Below, in pieces: positions 42,422-51,280 of a stretch of 64,000 bases of DNA; the first letter of the stretch is position 1, and each line of letters opens with the position of its first letter. Both the position numbers and the translations under genes were made by a program. This DNA comes from Sphingomonas melonis (GTDB lineage: Bacteria > Pseudomonadota > Alphaproteobacteria > Sphingomonadales > Sphingomonadaceae). The notes beneath the pieces were generated by a model. It worked only from the letters and a program-made list of their open reading frames with translations. It did no database searches and had not been told where the DNA came from. The stretch lies in the NCBI RefSeq assembly GCF_013409985.1, contig NZ_JACCBY010000001.1, forward strand, positions 124,001 to 188,000. Direction: 5' to 3'.

Positions 42422-42928
42422 TCAGCGTTCGAACACGTGTATCGGTCGTCCCTTATAGTCCGCCTCGCGCACCAACCCGTACCCCAGCCGCGCCGCCAAG
42501 CGAAGCGAGGGCGCGTTGCCGGGGTCGATGATGCAGGTCGTCCGGGTGATACCCTGCGCCGCCGTCCAGCCGAACACCGCCGCCAGCGCCTCGCCGGCAT
42601 AGCCGCGGCCGTGCAGCGCCGGCGAGAGCGTCCAGCCCACCTCGGGCAGCGCGAGCGGCGGGTCGATCGCGCGCTGCGCCTCGAGCAGGCCGAGTTCGCC
42701 GACGAAGCCGCCGCCACGGTCGCGGACCACCCAGCTGCCATAGCCGAACGCCTGCCACTGGCCGATCGAGCGCAGCAGGCGGATCCATACCTCCTCGCGG
42801 CTGCGCGCGACGCCGCCGATCATGCCGAACACGCCGGGATGCGCCCACAAGGCGGCGAGCGCGTCGAGATCGACCGGCCGGTGGACGCTGAGGATCAGGC
42901 GATCGGTGGTGAGGACAGGCGGCATCAT
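42422..42928 (-). CDS. GNAT-family N-acetyltransferase (RimJ/RimL-like)
   Basis: The 168-residue product fits Acetyltransf_3: LTTDRLILSVHRPVDLDALA at the start, the strand GGGFVGELGLLEAQR, the acetyl-CoA loop SPALHGRGYAGEALAAVFGW (Q/R-x-x-G-x-G/A), and IDPGNAPSLRLAARLGY. Two adjacent ATG codons (42928, 42925) are possible. The acceptor is unknown; relatives acetylate ribosomal proteins or small molecules. It is divergent from crtY. Confidence 0.9.
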   Translation of the reverse strand: MMPPVLTTDRLILSVHRPVDLDALAALWAHPGVFGMIGGVARSREEVWIRLLRSIGQWQAFGYGSWVVRDRGGGFVGELGLLEAQRAIDPPLALPEVGWTLSPALHGRGYAGEALAAVFGWTAAQGITRTTCIIDPGNAPSLRLAARLGYGLVREADYKGRPIHVFER

Positions 42929-43002
42929 CCCGACAGGCTAGCGCCGAACGCAGCAACGGAAAATCCGGTTCTCGCGCCGCCCGCTTTGCGGTAGGCGCAG
43001 CC

Positions 43003-44169
43003 ATGGGCTCGACCATCCCTTGCGACGTGGCGATCGTCGGCGGCGGCCTCGCCGGCGGCCTGATCGCGCTGGCGCTGCACGCGCGGCGGCCCGGGCTCGA
43101 CGTGCGGATCGTCGAGGCGGCGCCGCACCTCGGCGGCGACCACGTCTGGTCGTTCTTCGGCAGCGACATCGCGCCGCAGGACCGCTGGCTGGTCGCGCCG
43201 CTGACCGTGCATGACTGGCAGGGCTATGACGTCGCCTTTCCCAATCTGACGCGCCAGATCGACGCGACCTATCATTCGGTGACGAGCGAGCGGCTGCATG
43301 CGGTGATCCGCGCGACGCTGCCGCCGCAGACGGCGATGCTCGGCCGCAAGGTGCTCGCCGCCTCGGCGACCGCGGTGGTGCTCGCCGATGGCGACCGGAT
43401 CGAAGCCAAAGGCGTGATCGACTGTCGCGGGCCGGGCGACCTGTCGCTGCTCGACCTCGGCTGGCAGAAGTTCGTCGGGCAGGAGCTGCTGCTGCACGCG
43501 CCGCACGGCGCCGCCGGACCGCGGGTGATGGACGCGACCGTCGCGCAGATCGACGGCTATCGCTTCGTCTATTGCCTGCCCTTCGCCGCAAACCGGATGT
43601 TCGTCGAGGACACCTATTACAGCGACACGCCGGACGTCGACCGCGCCGCGCTGGGGCTGCGCATCGCAGCCTATGCCGCGGGCCGTGGCTGGCACGTCGA
43701 CAGCGTGCTGCGCACCGAGGCGGGGGTGCTGCCGATCACCCTGGGCGGCGATTTCGAAGCCTATTGGCGGTCGAGCGGCGTGCATGTCGCCAAGGCGGGG
43801 ATGCGCGCGGGGCTGTTCCAGCCGACCACCGGCTATTCGCTCCCCGATGCGGTGCGGCTGGCGGTGCGGCTGGCCGAGCAGAGCGACCTGTCGGGCAAGG
43901 CGCTGGCGGCGTTCACCCATGATTACGCCCGCGCCACCTGGCGGCACGGCGCCTTCTATCGCATGCTGAGCGCGATGATGTTCCGTGCGGGCGATCCGGC
44001 GGAACGTTGGCGCATCATCGAGCGCTTCTACCGTCTCGACCCGACGCTGATCACCCGCTTCTATGCGGGGCGATCCAGTCTCAAGGACAAGATACGGATT
44101 TTGACGGGCAAACCACCGGTGCCGGTGGGCAGTGCGATCAGGGTCCTGCGAACGACGGCATGGCGGTAA
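43003..44169 (+). CDS. crtY: Lycopene beta-cyclase
   Basis: The 388-residue flavoprotein cyclises lycopene to beta-carotene. It shows the dinucleotide fold CDVAIVGGGLAGGLIALAL, the family pattern HVWSFF, and LPFAANRMFVEDTYYSD and YGxGL-like FQPTTGYSLPDAVRLAVRLA regions. It is followed after 25 bases by crtI in the same direction; together they supply carotenoid backbone reactions for the yellow pigment of sphingomonads. No crtB, crtZ or crtG is adjacent in the window. Confidence 0.94.
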   Translation: MGSTIPCDVAIVGGGLAGGLIALALHARRPGLDVRIVEAAPHLGGDHVWSFFGSDIAPQDRWLVAPLTVHDWQGYDVAFPNLTRQIDATYHSVTSERLHAVIRATLPPQTAMLGRKVLAASATAVVLADGDRIEAKGVIDCRGPGDLSLLDLGWQKFVGQELLLHAPHGAAGPRVMDATVAQIDGYRFVYCLPFAANRMFVEDTYYSDTPDVDRAALGLRIAAYAAGRGWHVDSVLRTEAGVLPITLGGDFEAYWRSSGVHVAKAGMRAGLFQPTTGYSLPDAVRLAVRLAEQSDLSGKALAAFTHDYARATWRHGAFYRMLSAMMFRAGDPAERWRIIERFYRLDPTLITRFYAGRSSLKDKIRILTGKPPVPVGSAIRVLRTTAWR

Positions 44170-44194
44170 CCCGCACAGAGGAATGGAAACGAAC

Positions 44195-45670
44195 ATGAAG
44201 TCGGCGATCGTCATCGGAGCGGGATTCGGCGGGCTGGCGCTCGCGATCCGCCTGCAATCGGCCGGAATCGCGACGACCATCGTCGAGTCGCGCGACAAGC
44301 CCGGCGGCCGGGCCTATTATTGGGAGCGCGACGGCTTCACCTTCGACGCCGGCCCGACCGTCATCACCGATCCCGCCTGCCTGCAGGAATTGTGGGCGCT
44401 GACGGGGCGCGACATGGCCGAGGACGTGACGCTGGAGCCGGTGACGCCCTTCTACCGGCTCAACTGGGTCGACGGCACCAATTTCGATTACACCAACGAC
44501 GAGGCGCTGCTGCAGCGCGAGATCGGCAAGCTCAACCCGGCCGACATCGCCGGCTATCACAAGTTCCTCGAATATGCCGAGGGCGTCTATCGCGAGGGCT
44601 ATGAGAAGCTCGGCCATGTCGCGTTCCTCGACTTCGCGTCGATGATCAAGGCGGCGCCGGCGCTCGCCAAATATCAGGCGTGGCGCTCGGTCTATTCGAT
44701 CGTGTCGAAATACGTGCAGAACGAGAAGCTGCGCGAGGCGCTGAGCTTCCATACGCTGCTGGTCGGCGGCAATCCGATGACGACGAGCGCGATCTATGCG
44801 CTGATCCACAAATTGGAGCGCGATGGCGGCGTGTGGTTCGCACGCGGCGGCACCAACCGGCTGATCGCCGGGCTGGTCGCGCATTTCCAGCGGATCGGCG
44901 GCACGCTGCGGCTGGGCGACCCCGTCGCCTCGATCGAGACATTGGGCGACCGCGCCACCGGCGTGCGCTGCGCCAGCGGCTGGGAGGCGCAGGCCGACGC
45001 GATCGCGGCGAACAGCGACATCATGCACACCTATCGCGACCTGCTGAGCGGCTCACGCAGTGCGCAGCGCACCAAGGCGCGGCTGGAGCGCAAGAGTTAT
45101 TCGCCGTCGCTGTTCGTCGTGCATTTCGGGATCAAGGGCACCTGGCCCGGCATCCCGCACCACATGATCCTGTTCGGGCCGCGCTATAAGGAGCTGCTCG
45201 CCGACATCTACGATCACGGCGTGCTGGCGCAGGATTTCTCGCTGTATCTGCACCACCCGACCGTGACGGACCCGAGCCTCGCGCCGGAGGGGCATTCGAC
45301 CTTCTATGCCCTCGCGCCGGTGCCGCACATGGGCAAGTTCCCGGTCGACTGGAACGAGGTCGGCCCGATCCTGGAGAAGCGCATCCTCGACGAGGTCGGC
45401 CGGCGGCTGATCCCCGACATCCACGAGCGGATCGTCACCAAGTTCAGCTATGCGCCGAACGATTTCGCCACCGACCTGAAGGCGCATCTCGGCAGCGCCT
45501 TCAGCCTTGAGCCGGTGCTGACGCAAAGCGCTTATTTCCGCGTCCACAATCGCGACGACCATATCCCCAATCTGTATTTCGTCGGGGCGGGCACGCATCC
45601 GGGCGCCGGTATTCCGGGCGTGGTCGGGAGCGCCAAGGCGACCGCGGCGCTGATGATGGCGGCGCGATAA
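44195..45670 (+). CDS. crtI: Phytoene desaturase
   Basis: The 491-residue protein begins MKSAIVIGAGFGGLALAIRL, an FAD-binding turn, continues with GGRAYYWERDGFTFDAGPTV, and ends YFVGAGTHPGAGIPGVVGSA, the C-terminal bacterial phytoene dehydrogenase signature. It converts phytoene to lycopene, feeding the cyclase encoded upstream. The start at 44195 is preferred; an in-frame ATG at 44183 would add four residues. Membrane association is typical for the family. Confidence 0.95.
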   Translation: MKSAIVIGAGFGGLALAIRLQSAGIATTIVESRDKPGGRAYYWERDGFTFDAGPTVITDPACLQELWALTGRDMAEDVTLEPVTPFYRLNWVDGTNFDYTNDEALLQREIGKLNPADIAGYHKFLEYAEGVYREGYEKLGHVAFLDFASMIKAAPALAKYQAWRSVYSIVSKYVQNEKLREALSFHTLLVGGNPMTTSAIYALIHKLERDGGVWFARGGTNRLIAGLVAHFQRIGGTLRLGDPVASIETLGDRATGVRCASGWEAQADAIAANSDIMHTYRDLLSGSRSAQRTKARLERKSYSPSLFVVHFGIKGTWPGIPHHMILFGPRYKELLADIYDHGVLAQDFSLYLHHPTVTDPSLAPEGHSTFYALAPVPHMGKFPVDWNEVGPILEKRILDEVGRRLIPDIHERIVTKFSYAPNDFATDLKAHLGSAFSLEPVLTQSAYFRVHNRDDHIPNLYFVGAGTHPGAGIPGVVGSAKATAALMMAAR

Positions 45671-45672
45671 GG

Positions 45673-45809
45673 CCATTCCTCCCCGGCACGGGGAGGGGGA
45701 CCGCGCCGCGCAGCGGCGTGGTGGAGGGGGCCCTCCTCAAGAGAGGGCGGCTGTGGAAGCCCCCCTCCACCAGCTTCGCTGGTCCCCCTCCCCATTCGGG
45801 GGAGGAATG
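45673..45809. repeat. Large imperfect inverted repeat between convergent genes
   Basis: The left arm (CCATTCCTCCCC.GCACGGGG, then GGGGGACCG...GGTGGAGGGG) is complementary to the right arm (CCCCTCCACCAGC, then GGTCCCCCTCCCCATTCGGG and GGAGGAATGG). It lies between crtI and the thioesterase gene and may end transcription from both sides. The arms resemble a repeat type common between sphingomonad genes. Confidence 0.7.
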
Positions 45810-45816
45810 GGGTTTC

Positions 45817-46275
45817 CTACACCGCCTCCAGAAACGCCCGCACCGGCTCTGGAATCGCGGCAGGCCGCCCGGTCGGCAGATGGACGTTGACCATGACCAG
45901 CGACACCGTCGCATGCAGGTCGCCGGTCGTACCGTGCGCCAGATCCATCGCGATCGTCATGCTGGTGCCGCCGAGCCGCGCGATCCGGACATAAGCGGCG
46001 ACGGTGTCGCCCCAGACGAACGGGCGGAGATAATCGACCTCCGCCTTGCGGACGTGGAATTCGAGCTGCTGCCACACCGGGCCGAGCGCCGCGCCGATGC
46101 CGGTCCAGTCCCAGAATTCGGTCGCAGCGACATCGGCATATTCGAGGTAGCGCGAGTTGAAGACGACCTTCTGCCCGTCGATCTCGGCATAGCGGACGCG
46201 GAAGCGCGTCGCGAAGGCGAAGCCCTCACGCGCGCCGCCGGTCGCCGTGCCGGCGGCGCGGTCGTGCAGCAGCAT
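45817..46275 (-). CDS. Acyl-CoA thioesterase, 4-hydroxybenzoyl-CoA thioesterase fold
   Basis: From the ATG at 46275 the product is 152 residues, a single hot-dog domain: RFRVRYAEIDGQKVVFNSRY contains the 4HBT motif with catalytic Asp, followed by FHVRKAEVDYLRPFVWGDTV and LATVSLVMVNVH-like strands. The start overlaps the aminotransferase stop (TGATG), making it the last gene of the ftsE operon series. The substrate acyl-CoA is not known. Confidence 0.9.
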   Translation of the reverse strand: MLLHDRAAGTATGGAREGFAFATRFRVRYAEIDGQKVVFNSRYLEYADVAATEFWDWTGIGAALGPVWQQLEFHVRKAEVDYLRPFVWGDTVAAYVRIARLGGTSMTIAMDLAHGTTGDLHATVSLVMVNVHLPTGRPAAIPEPVRAFLEAV

Positions 46276-47483
46276 CAGCCCGCGGTCCGGCTCGGCGTGT
46301 TGACGCCCATCGACTGGAGGTAGCGCTTCACGTTGCGCGCCGCCTGACGCAGCCGCTGCTCGTTCTCGACCAGCGCGATGCGGACGAAGCCCTCGCCGTT
46401 CTCGCCATAGCCGACGCCCGGCGCCACCGCGACCTGCGCATGGGTGAGCAATTGCTTGGAGAATTCGAGACTGCCGAGATGCGCGACCGCGGGCGGCAGC
46501 GGCGCCCAGGCGAACATCGACGCGCGCGGCGGCGGGATGTCCCACCCTGCCCGGCCGAAGCTCTCGACCAGCACGTCGCGGCGCTTGTGGTAGAGCTGAC
46601 GGTTCTTCTCGACGATGTCCTGCGGGCCGTTGAGCGCGGCGCAGGCCGCCGCCTGGATCGGGGTGAACGCGCCGTAATCGAGATACGATTTCACCCGCGT
46701 CATCGCGGCGATCAGCCGGGCATTGCCGACCGCGAAGCCGATCCGCCAGCCGGCCATGCTGTAGGTCTTGGACAGCGAGGTGAATTCGACCGCGACGTCC
46801 TTGGCGCCCTTGACCTGGAGGATCGAGGGGGTCGGATTGCCGTCGTAATACAGTTCCGAATAGGCGAGGTCGGAGATGATCCAGACCTGGTTCTCCTTCG
46901 CCCAGGCCACCAGCCGCTCGTAGAAGGCGAGGTCGACCGCCTCGGCGGTGGGGTTGGACGGATAGTTCACCACCAGCACCGACGGCCGCGGCACGGTGAA
47001 CGCCATCGCGCGCTCCAGGCTCTCGAAATAGGCTTCGTCGGGCGTCGTCGGCACCGCGCGGATCGTCGCCCCGGCGATGATGAAGCCGAAGGTATGGATC
47101 GGATAGGACGGATTGGGCGCGAGCACGACGTCACCCGGCGCGGTGATCGCGGTGGCGAGGCTGGCCAGCCCCTCCTTCGACCCCATCGTCACCACCACCT
47201 CGGTCTCGGGATCGAGGTCGACGCCGAAGCGGCGGCCGTAATAATTGGCCTGGGCGCGGCGCAGGCCGGGAATGCCCTTGGACTGCGAATAGCCATGCGC
47301 GTCGGGCTTGCGCGTCACCTCGATCAGCTTGTCGAGGACGTGGGCGGGCGGCGGCAGATCGGGATTGCCCATGCCGAGATCGATGATGTCCTCGCCCGCC
47401 GCGCGCGCCGCGGCCCGCATGCCGTTGACTTCGGCGATGACATAGGGCGGCAGGCGCTTGATGCGGTAGAAATCGTCGGACAT
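46275..47483 (-). CDS. Class I/II aminotransferase (AlaC/LL-DAP aminotransferase-like)
   Basis: The 402-residue fold-type I PLP enzyme has IIDLGMGNPDLPPPAHVLDK, GYSQSKGIPGLRRA, the PLP contacts VVNYPSNPTAEAVDLAFYE and SDLAYSELYYDG, the Schiff-base lysine in TSLSKTYSMAGWRIGF and the carboxylate-binding Arg in GFVRIALVENEQRL. The pattern is closest to AlaC-type alanine transaminases, though methionine or aspartate-family aminotransferases are similar. It begins 28 bases after plsC and is coupled to the thioesterase. Confidence 0.92.
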   Translation of the reverse strand: MSDDFYRIKRLPPYVIAEVNGMRAAARAAGEDIIDLGMGNPDLPPPAHVLDKLIEVTRKPDAHGYSQSKGIPGLRRAQANYYGRRFGVDLDPETEVVVTMGSKEGLASLATAITAPGDVVLAPNPSYPIHTFGFIIAGATIRAVPTTPDEAYFESLERAMAFTVPRPSVLVVNYPSNPTAEAVDLAFYERLVAWAKENQVWIISDLAYSELYYDGNPTPSILQVKGAKDVAVEFTSLSKTYSMAGWRIGFAVGNARLIAAMTRVKSYLDYGAFTPIQAAACAALNGPQDIVEKNRQLYHKRRDVLVESFGRAGWDIPPPRASMFAWAPLPPAVAHLGSLEFSKQLLTHAQVAVAPGVGYGENGEGFVRIALVENEQRLRQAARNVKRYLQSMGVNTPSRTAG

Positions 47484-47511
47484 GGGTCACCTTATAGTTG
47501 ACCCGGCTATC

Positions 47512-48237
47512 CTACGCCGCGGGCGGCACTTTCACCACTTCCAATTCCGCGCGCCCGCGGTCGAGCACGTTGATCGCGGCATGGACCCGCGCCTCGATCT
47601 CCTCGCGCGGCAGGCCGGGCGGGATCACCTCGCCGATCCGGATGGTGACGATGCCGGGGCGCTTGGCGCCGTGTCTGGGCCAGACCAGACCGGTGTCGAG
47701 CGCGATCGGCACCACCGGCAGGCCGAGCGCGCGATAGAGGCCGGCGAAGCCCGATTGCAGCGGCGGCTGCTCGCCGGGCGCGACCCGCGTGCCCTCCGGA
47801 TAGATCAGGATCGACCGCCCCTCCGCCTTGAGCGCCTTGGCGGCGCGCATCATCGAGCGCAGCGCGCTGGCCGACGCCTCGCGATCGGCGATGATCCCGC
47901 CATATCGCATCGCCGCCCAGCCCCAGAACGGGATGCGGCTGAGTTCACGCTTGATCACCATCGCCGGCCCGCCGAGCAGCAATTGCAGCTCCAGCGTCTC
48001 GAACATCGCCTGATGCTTGGCGGCAAAGAAATAGGTGCCGGGCGGCACCTGCCCCTCGACGCGGACGCGGATGCCCATGATCGTGCGGTAGAGCAGCCGG
48101 TGCATCGCCGCCCAGACATGCGCATGGCGGATCACCGCGCGCCGGCCGAACAGCGCGGACACCGGCACGCTCAGCACGATCGGCACCGACAGCGCGTAGA
48201 AGACCATCTCGAACAGGATCGTACGCAGCCGGTTCAT
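47512..48237 (-). CDS. plsC: 1-acyl-sn-glycerol-3-phosphate acyltransferase
   Basis: The 241-residue product starts at 48237 with its ATGA overlapping the ydcF stop. An N-terminal membrane segment (about 5-27) precedes the acyltransferase motifs: block I is FFAAKHQAMFETL (H-x4-E rather than the common NHx4D), block II-III includes GGIIADREASASALRSMM and ILIYPEGTRVAPGE (EGTR). It makes phosphatidic acid from lysophosphatidic acid at the inner membrane. The location in an ftsEX operon links membrane lipid synthesis to division. Confidence 0.92.
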   Translation of the reverse strand: MNRLRTILFEMVFYALSVPIVLSVPVSALFGRRAVIRHAHVWAAMHRLLYRTIMGIRVRVEGQVPPGTYFFAAKHQAMFETLELQLLLGGPAMVIKRELSRIPFWGWAAMRYGGIIADREASASALRSMMRAAKALKAEGRSILIYPEGTRVAPGEQPPLQSGFAGLYRALGLPVVPIALDTGLVWPRHGAKRPGIVTIRIGEVIPPGLPREEIEARVHAAINVLDRGRAELEVVKVPPAA

Positions 48238-48770
48238 GCCCCTACCCCCAGCCACAGCGCCACGCGCCGCAGGATCAGTTTGTTGTATTCGTTCACCAGG
48301 GTGCCGAGCCGCGGCGTGCTGGGCACGCCGTCGCCGAGCACCTGCACCTGCCGCCCCATCGCCGCCGCCAGCTCCATGCGCGCACGCGGCACGTGCCAGT
48401 CGGAGGTGACGAGGCGGACGGTGCGATAGCCATGCGTCTTGACCCAGGCGGCGGTCTCCTCGGCGTTCGAGCGGGTGTCGACCGCATCGGCGCCGAGATC
48501 GATGCAGCAGTCGAACAGCGCGACCGGCACCTTGTATTCGCGGGCGAGATCGATCGGCCGCACGCCCGGCGCCACGCCGGTGACGAGCATCCGCCGCGCC
48601 TGCCGTGCCTGGAGCAAGGCAATACCGCGGTCGATCCGCCCCGCGCCGCCGGTCGGCACGACGATCGCATCGGTGGTGTTGGGGGCGAGCGGCTTGGGCA
48701 GCAGCAGCATGAATGCCGCGAAGCCGAGGCACCAGGCGAGCGCCGCCAGACCGAACAGCCGCACGATCAC
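48234..48770 (-). CDS. YdcF/ElyC-family (DUF218) membrane protein
   Basis: The 178-residue product has one N-terminal membrane helix (about 3-24, LFGLAALAWCLGFAAFMLLL) and a DUF218 domain: AIVVPTGGAGRIDRGIALLQ, MLVTGVAPG, TRSNAEETAAWV and VTSDWHVPRARME. Relatives (ElyC, SanA) affect envelope integrity. Both ends overlap neighbours by four bases (ATGA with ftsX and plsC), so it is part of a tightly coupled operon. Confidence 0.92.
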   Translation of the reverse strand: MIVRLFGLAALAWCLGFAAFMLLLPKPLAPNTTDAIVVPTGGAGRIDRGIALLQARQARRMLVTGVAPGVRPIDLAREYKVPVALFDCCIDLGADAVDTRSNAEETAAWVKTHGYRTVRLVTSDWHVPRARMELAAAMGRQVQVLGDGVPSTPRLGTLVNEYNKLILRRVALWLGVGA

Positions 48771-49636
48771 AGCGACCGCCTCAGCGCCGCGACGACGGTG
48801 ATCCGCGCCGCCAGCGTGGCCAATGCGACGAAGCCGACCGGCACCAGCACCAGCAGCCCCCAGTCGCCCGCATCGAGGGTGATGCCGCCGAGCAGCTCCG
48901 ACCCCAGCGCCGCCAGCCGCGTGCCGAGGAACAGGAGCACCGCGAGCGCCGCCGCACCGCCGGCGACCCCGCCGAGCGCCGCGTCGAGCGCGATCCGCCG
49001 CTGGAACAGCCGCGCGACCTGGACATCGGTCGAGCCGAGCATGTGCATCACCTCGATCGTCGCGCGATGCGTCTCCAGTCCCGCGCGCGCGGCGAGCACG
49101 ACGACCGCGCCGGTCGCGGCGAGCATCAGCAGCACGAGCCCAAAGGCCAGCCAGGTCAGCGTATCGAGGAAGCCGCTGACCGGCGACATCCAGCGCTGAT
49201 GCCGGTCGACGCGGCTCGCCGCGCTGATCCGCTTGGCCGCCGCGATCACCGCGTCCGGCGCGGCGCCGGGAGTGAGATCGACGTCGATCATCGCCGGCAC
49301 CGGCAGGTCGGCGTCGTCGCCGACGTCGCCCAGCCAGGGGGCGAGCGTGCGGGTCAGTTCGGCGCGGTCGACCAGCGTCGCGCGGCGCACCTGCGGCAGC
49401 GTGCGCAGCGCGGCGAGCGTGCGCCGGGCCAGCGCGTCGCGGGTGGCGGGGCTGCCCTCGACCACCTGCACGGTGAGACGGCCGGCGAGCTGGCGTTCGA
49501 GCGCCTGCGCCGACTGGCGGGTGCCGAGCCCGAGCGCGGCGGCGAGCAGCGTGAGGAACAGCATGATCGCCATCACCCAGGTCATCGCGCGCAGCCCGCC
49601 CGCCTCGTCGAACACGCGCCGGTCCGCGCCGCTCAT
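48767..49636 (-). CDS. ftsX: Cell division protein FtsX
   Basis: The 289-residue protein is an FtsX-type permease: N-terminal helix (about 18-38, TWVMAIMLFLTLLAAALGLG), a periplasmic segment with LRTLPQVRRATLVDRAELTR, then three helices including LAFGLVLLMLAATGAVVVLA and the amphipathic ARAGLETHRATIEVMHMLGS that is typical of FtsX. With FtsE it controls periplasmic peptidoglycan hydrolysis at the septum. Its start overlaps the ftsE stop by four bases. Confidence 0.93.
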   Translation of the reverse strand: MSGADRRVFDEAGGLRAMTWVMAIMLFLTLLAAALGLGTRQSAQALERQLAGRLTVQVVEGSPATRDALARRTLAALRTLPQVRRATLVDRAELTRTLAPWLGDVGDDADLPVPAMIDVDLTPGAAPDAVIAAAKRISAASRVDRHQRWMSPVSGFLDTLTWLAFGLVLLMLAATGAVVVLAARAGLETHRATIEVMHMLGSTDVQVARLFQRRIALDAALGGVAGGAAALAVLLFLGTRLAALGSELLGGITLDAGDWGLLVLVPVGFVALATLAARITVVAALRRSL

Positions 49637-50343
49637 TCCAGCCTCCGCCGGGGCGGGGGGTAGCGGAGCATGCCGGTCGGATCGAGCAGTCGGCCCTTGT
49701 CGAGCCGCATCATCTGCGCGCTCGGCACGCGGCCGAGCAGCTGGACGTCGTGGGTCGCGACGACCACCGTCGTGCCGAGCGTGTTGAGCGATTCGAACAG
49801 GTGGATCAGCCGGTCGGCCATTTCCGCGTCGACGTTGCCGGTCGGCTCGTCGGCGACCAGCACCTCGGGCCGGCCGATCACCGCGCGCGCGATGGCGACG
49901 CGCTGCTGCTCGCCGCCCGACAGCGTCGCCGGCCGCGCCTCGGCACGCGCGCCGAGCCCGACCCAGCCGAGCATCTCGCGCACCGGCTGCTCGATATCGT
50001 CCTCGGACACGCCGGCGACGCGCAGCGGCAGCGCGATATTGTCCCATGCCGACAGATGCGGGACGAGGCGGAAATCCTGGAACACGACGCCGATCCGGCG
50101 GCGGAATCCGGGCAGGCGGTCGCGCGGCATCGTCACCGCATCCTCGCCGAACAGGCGGATGATGCCGCGGCTCGGCCGCTGCGCCAGATAGAGCAGGCGC
50201 AACAGCGAGGTCTTGCCCGCGCCGCTGGCGCCGGTGAGAAAGTAGAAGGCGCCGCTGCCCAGCGTGAAGCTGATGTCGGACAGGGTTTCCTCCCCGGCCC
50301 CATATCGCAGCCCAACATTTTCGAACTGCACGATATTTGCCAT
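49633..50343 (-). CDS. ftsE: Cell division ATP-binding protein FtsE
   Basis: The start at 50343 ([20 protein letters not shown]) gives 236 residues; longer upstream starts add unlikely sequence. It is an ABC ATPase with Walker [10 protein letters not shown] (38-46), Q-loop in [20 protein letters not shown], signature [14 protein letters not shown], Walker [13 protein letters not shown] and a switch histidine in [15 protein letters not shown](A)WDN is characteristic for FtsE. It is the first gene of a six-gene minus-strand series and is divergent from the zinc-ribbon protein gene. Confidence 0.95.
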   Translation of the reverse strand: MANIVQFENVGLRYGAGEETLSDISFTLGSGAFYFLTGASGAGKTSLLRLLYLAQRPSRGIIRLFGEDAVTMPRDRLPGFRRRIGVVFQDFRLVPHLSAWDNIALPLRVAGVSEDDIEQPVREMLGWVGLGARAEARPATLSGGEQQRVAIARAVIGRPEVLVADEPTGNVDAEMADRLIHLFESLNTLGTTVVVATHDVQLLGRVPSAQMMRLDKGRLLDPTGMLRYPPPRRRLE

Positions 50344-50515
50344 GCGCCTGGCCGCAACCGCTCCGTCTGAGGTGTCTCGGGCCGTCGGTGGGCCGCGTGC
50401 GCAGCCTTCGCATGGGCGGCGCGCGGCTTCAAGCTTGCCACGCGGGCGGCTCACGTGCTTAGAATCGCACGCAGTCCCGGTCATGGTTCCGGCACCCGTC
50501 CGTAAAGCGTTGCGC

Positions 50516-51280
50516 ATGATCCTCGAATGTCCCGAATGCAGCACCCGCTATCTGGTGCCCGACAGCGCGATCGGCACCGAAGGCCGGACCGTGCGCTGCG
50601 CCAATTGCCGGCACAGCTGGTTCCAGGATCCGCCACCGCCCGAGCCTGAACCGGCCCCGCCCCCGGCCCCGCCGGTGGCAGAGCCAGCCGTCGAATCGGC
50701 GCCACCGACGACGATCGACGACGAGACGGACCGGCCCGCCTTCCTCGAACCGGCGGCGATTCCGTCGCCGCGCGCCGCCGCCATGCCCGAATCGGTGCTG
50801 CCCGCGCCCGATTACGACGCCTTCGCGCATCGCCCGCCGCACCGCCCGCGACGCAATACGTCGAAACGCTGGACGGTGATCGCGGTGCTCGCCGGGCTGC
50901 TTATGATCGTCGGCGTCGCCGCGATCGTCTTCCTCGGTGCGCCGGGGCTGCTCGCCAAGATCGGGCTGCCGATCGGCGCGCAGGAATCGCCGCTGCGGCT
51001 CAAGGACAATCCGATCGAGCGGCGCGAGCTGGACAATGGCTCGGAACTGTTCGCGGTGAGCGGCCAGGTGAGCAATCCGTCGAGCGAGCGCCAGCGCGTC
51101 CCCGATATCCGCGCCGAACTGCGCGATGCGCAGGGTCGCATCGTCTACAGCTGGACGATCACGCCGCAGCAGCGCACGCTCAACCCCGGCGGCACGATCG
51201 ACTTCAACTCGGCCAAGCTCGACGTGCCGAAGAATTCGAAGCGGCTCGAACTCAGCTTTGCCGGCGAAGCCGCGAACTGA
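50516..51280 (+). CDS. MJ0042-type zinc-ribbon membrane protein
   Basis: From the ATG at 50516 the product is 254 residues. It starts MILECPECSTRYLVPDSAIG with the second cysteine pair in VRCANCRHSWFQD, the MJ0042/zinc_ribbon_4 fold. A Pro/Glu-rich linker, one transmembrane helix (about 122-145) and a C-terminal DUF3426-like domain (FAVSGQVSNPSSERQRVPDI) follow. Such proteins sit beside ftsEX in alphaproteobacteria, divergently here. Function is unknown. The 3' end overlaps the convergent MATE gene by 29 bases. Confidence 0.9.
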   Translation: MILECPECSTRYLVPDSAIGTEGRTVRCANCRHSWFQDPPPPEPEPAPPPAPPVAEPAVESAPPTTIDDETDRPAFLEPAAIPSPRAAAMPESVLPAPDYDAFAHRPPHRPRRNTSKRWTVIAVLAGLLMIVGVAAIVFLGAPGLLAKIGLPIGAQESPLRLKDNPIERRELDNGSELFAVSGQVSNPSSERQRVPDIRAELRDAQGRIVYSWTITPQQRTLNPGGTIDFNSAKLDVPKNSKRLELSFAGEAAN

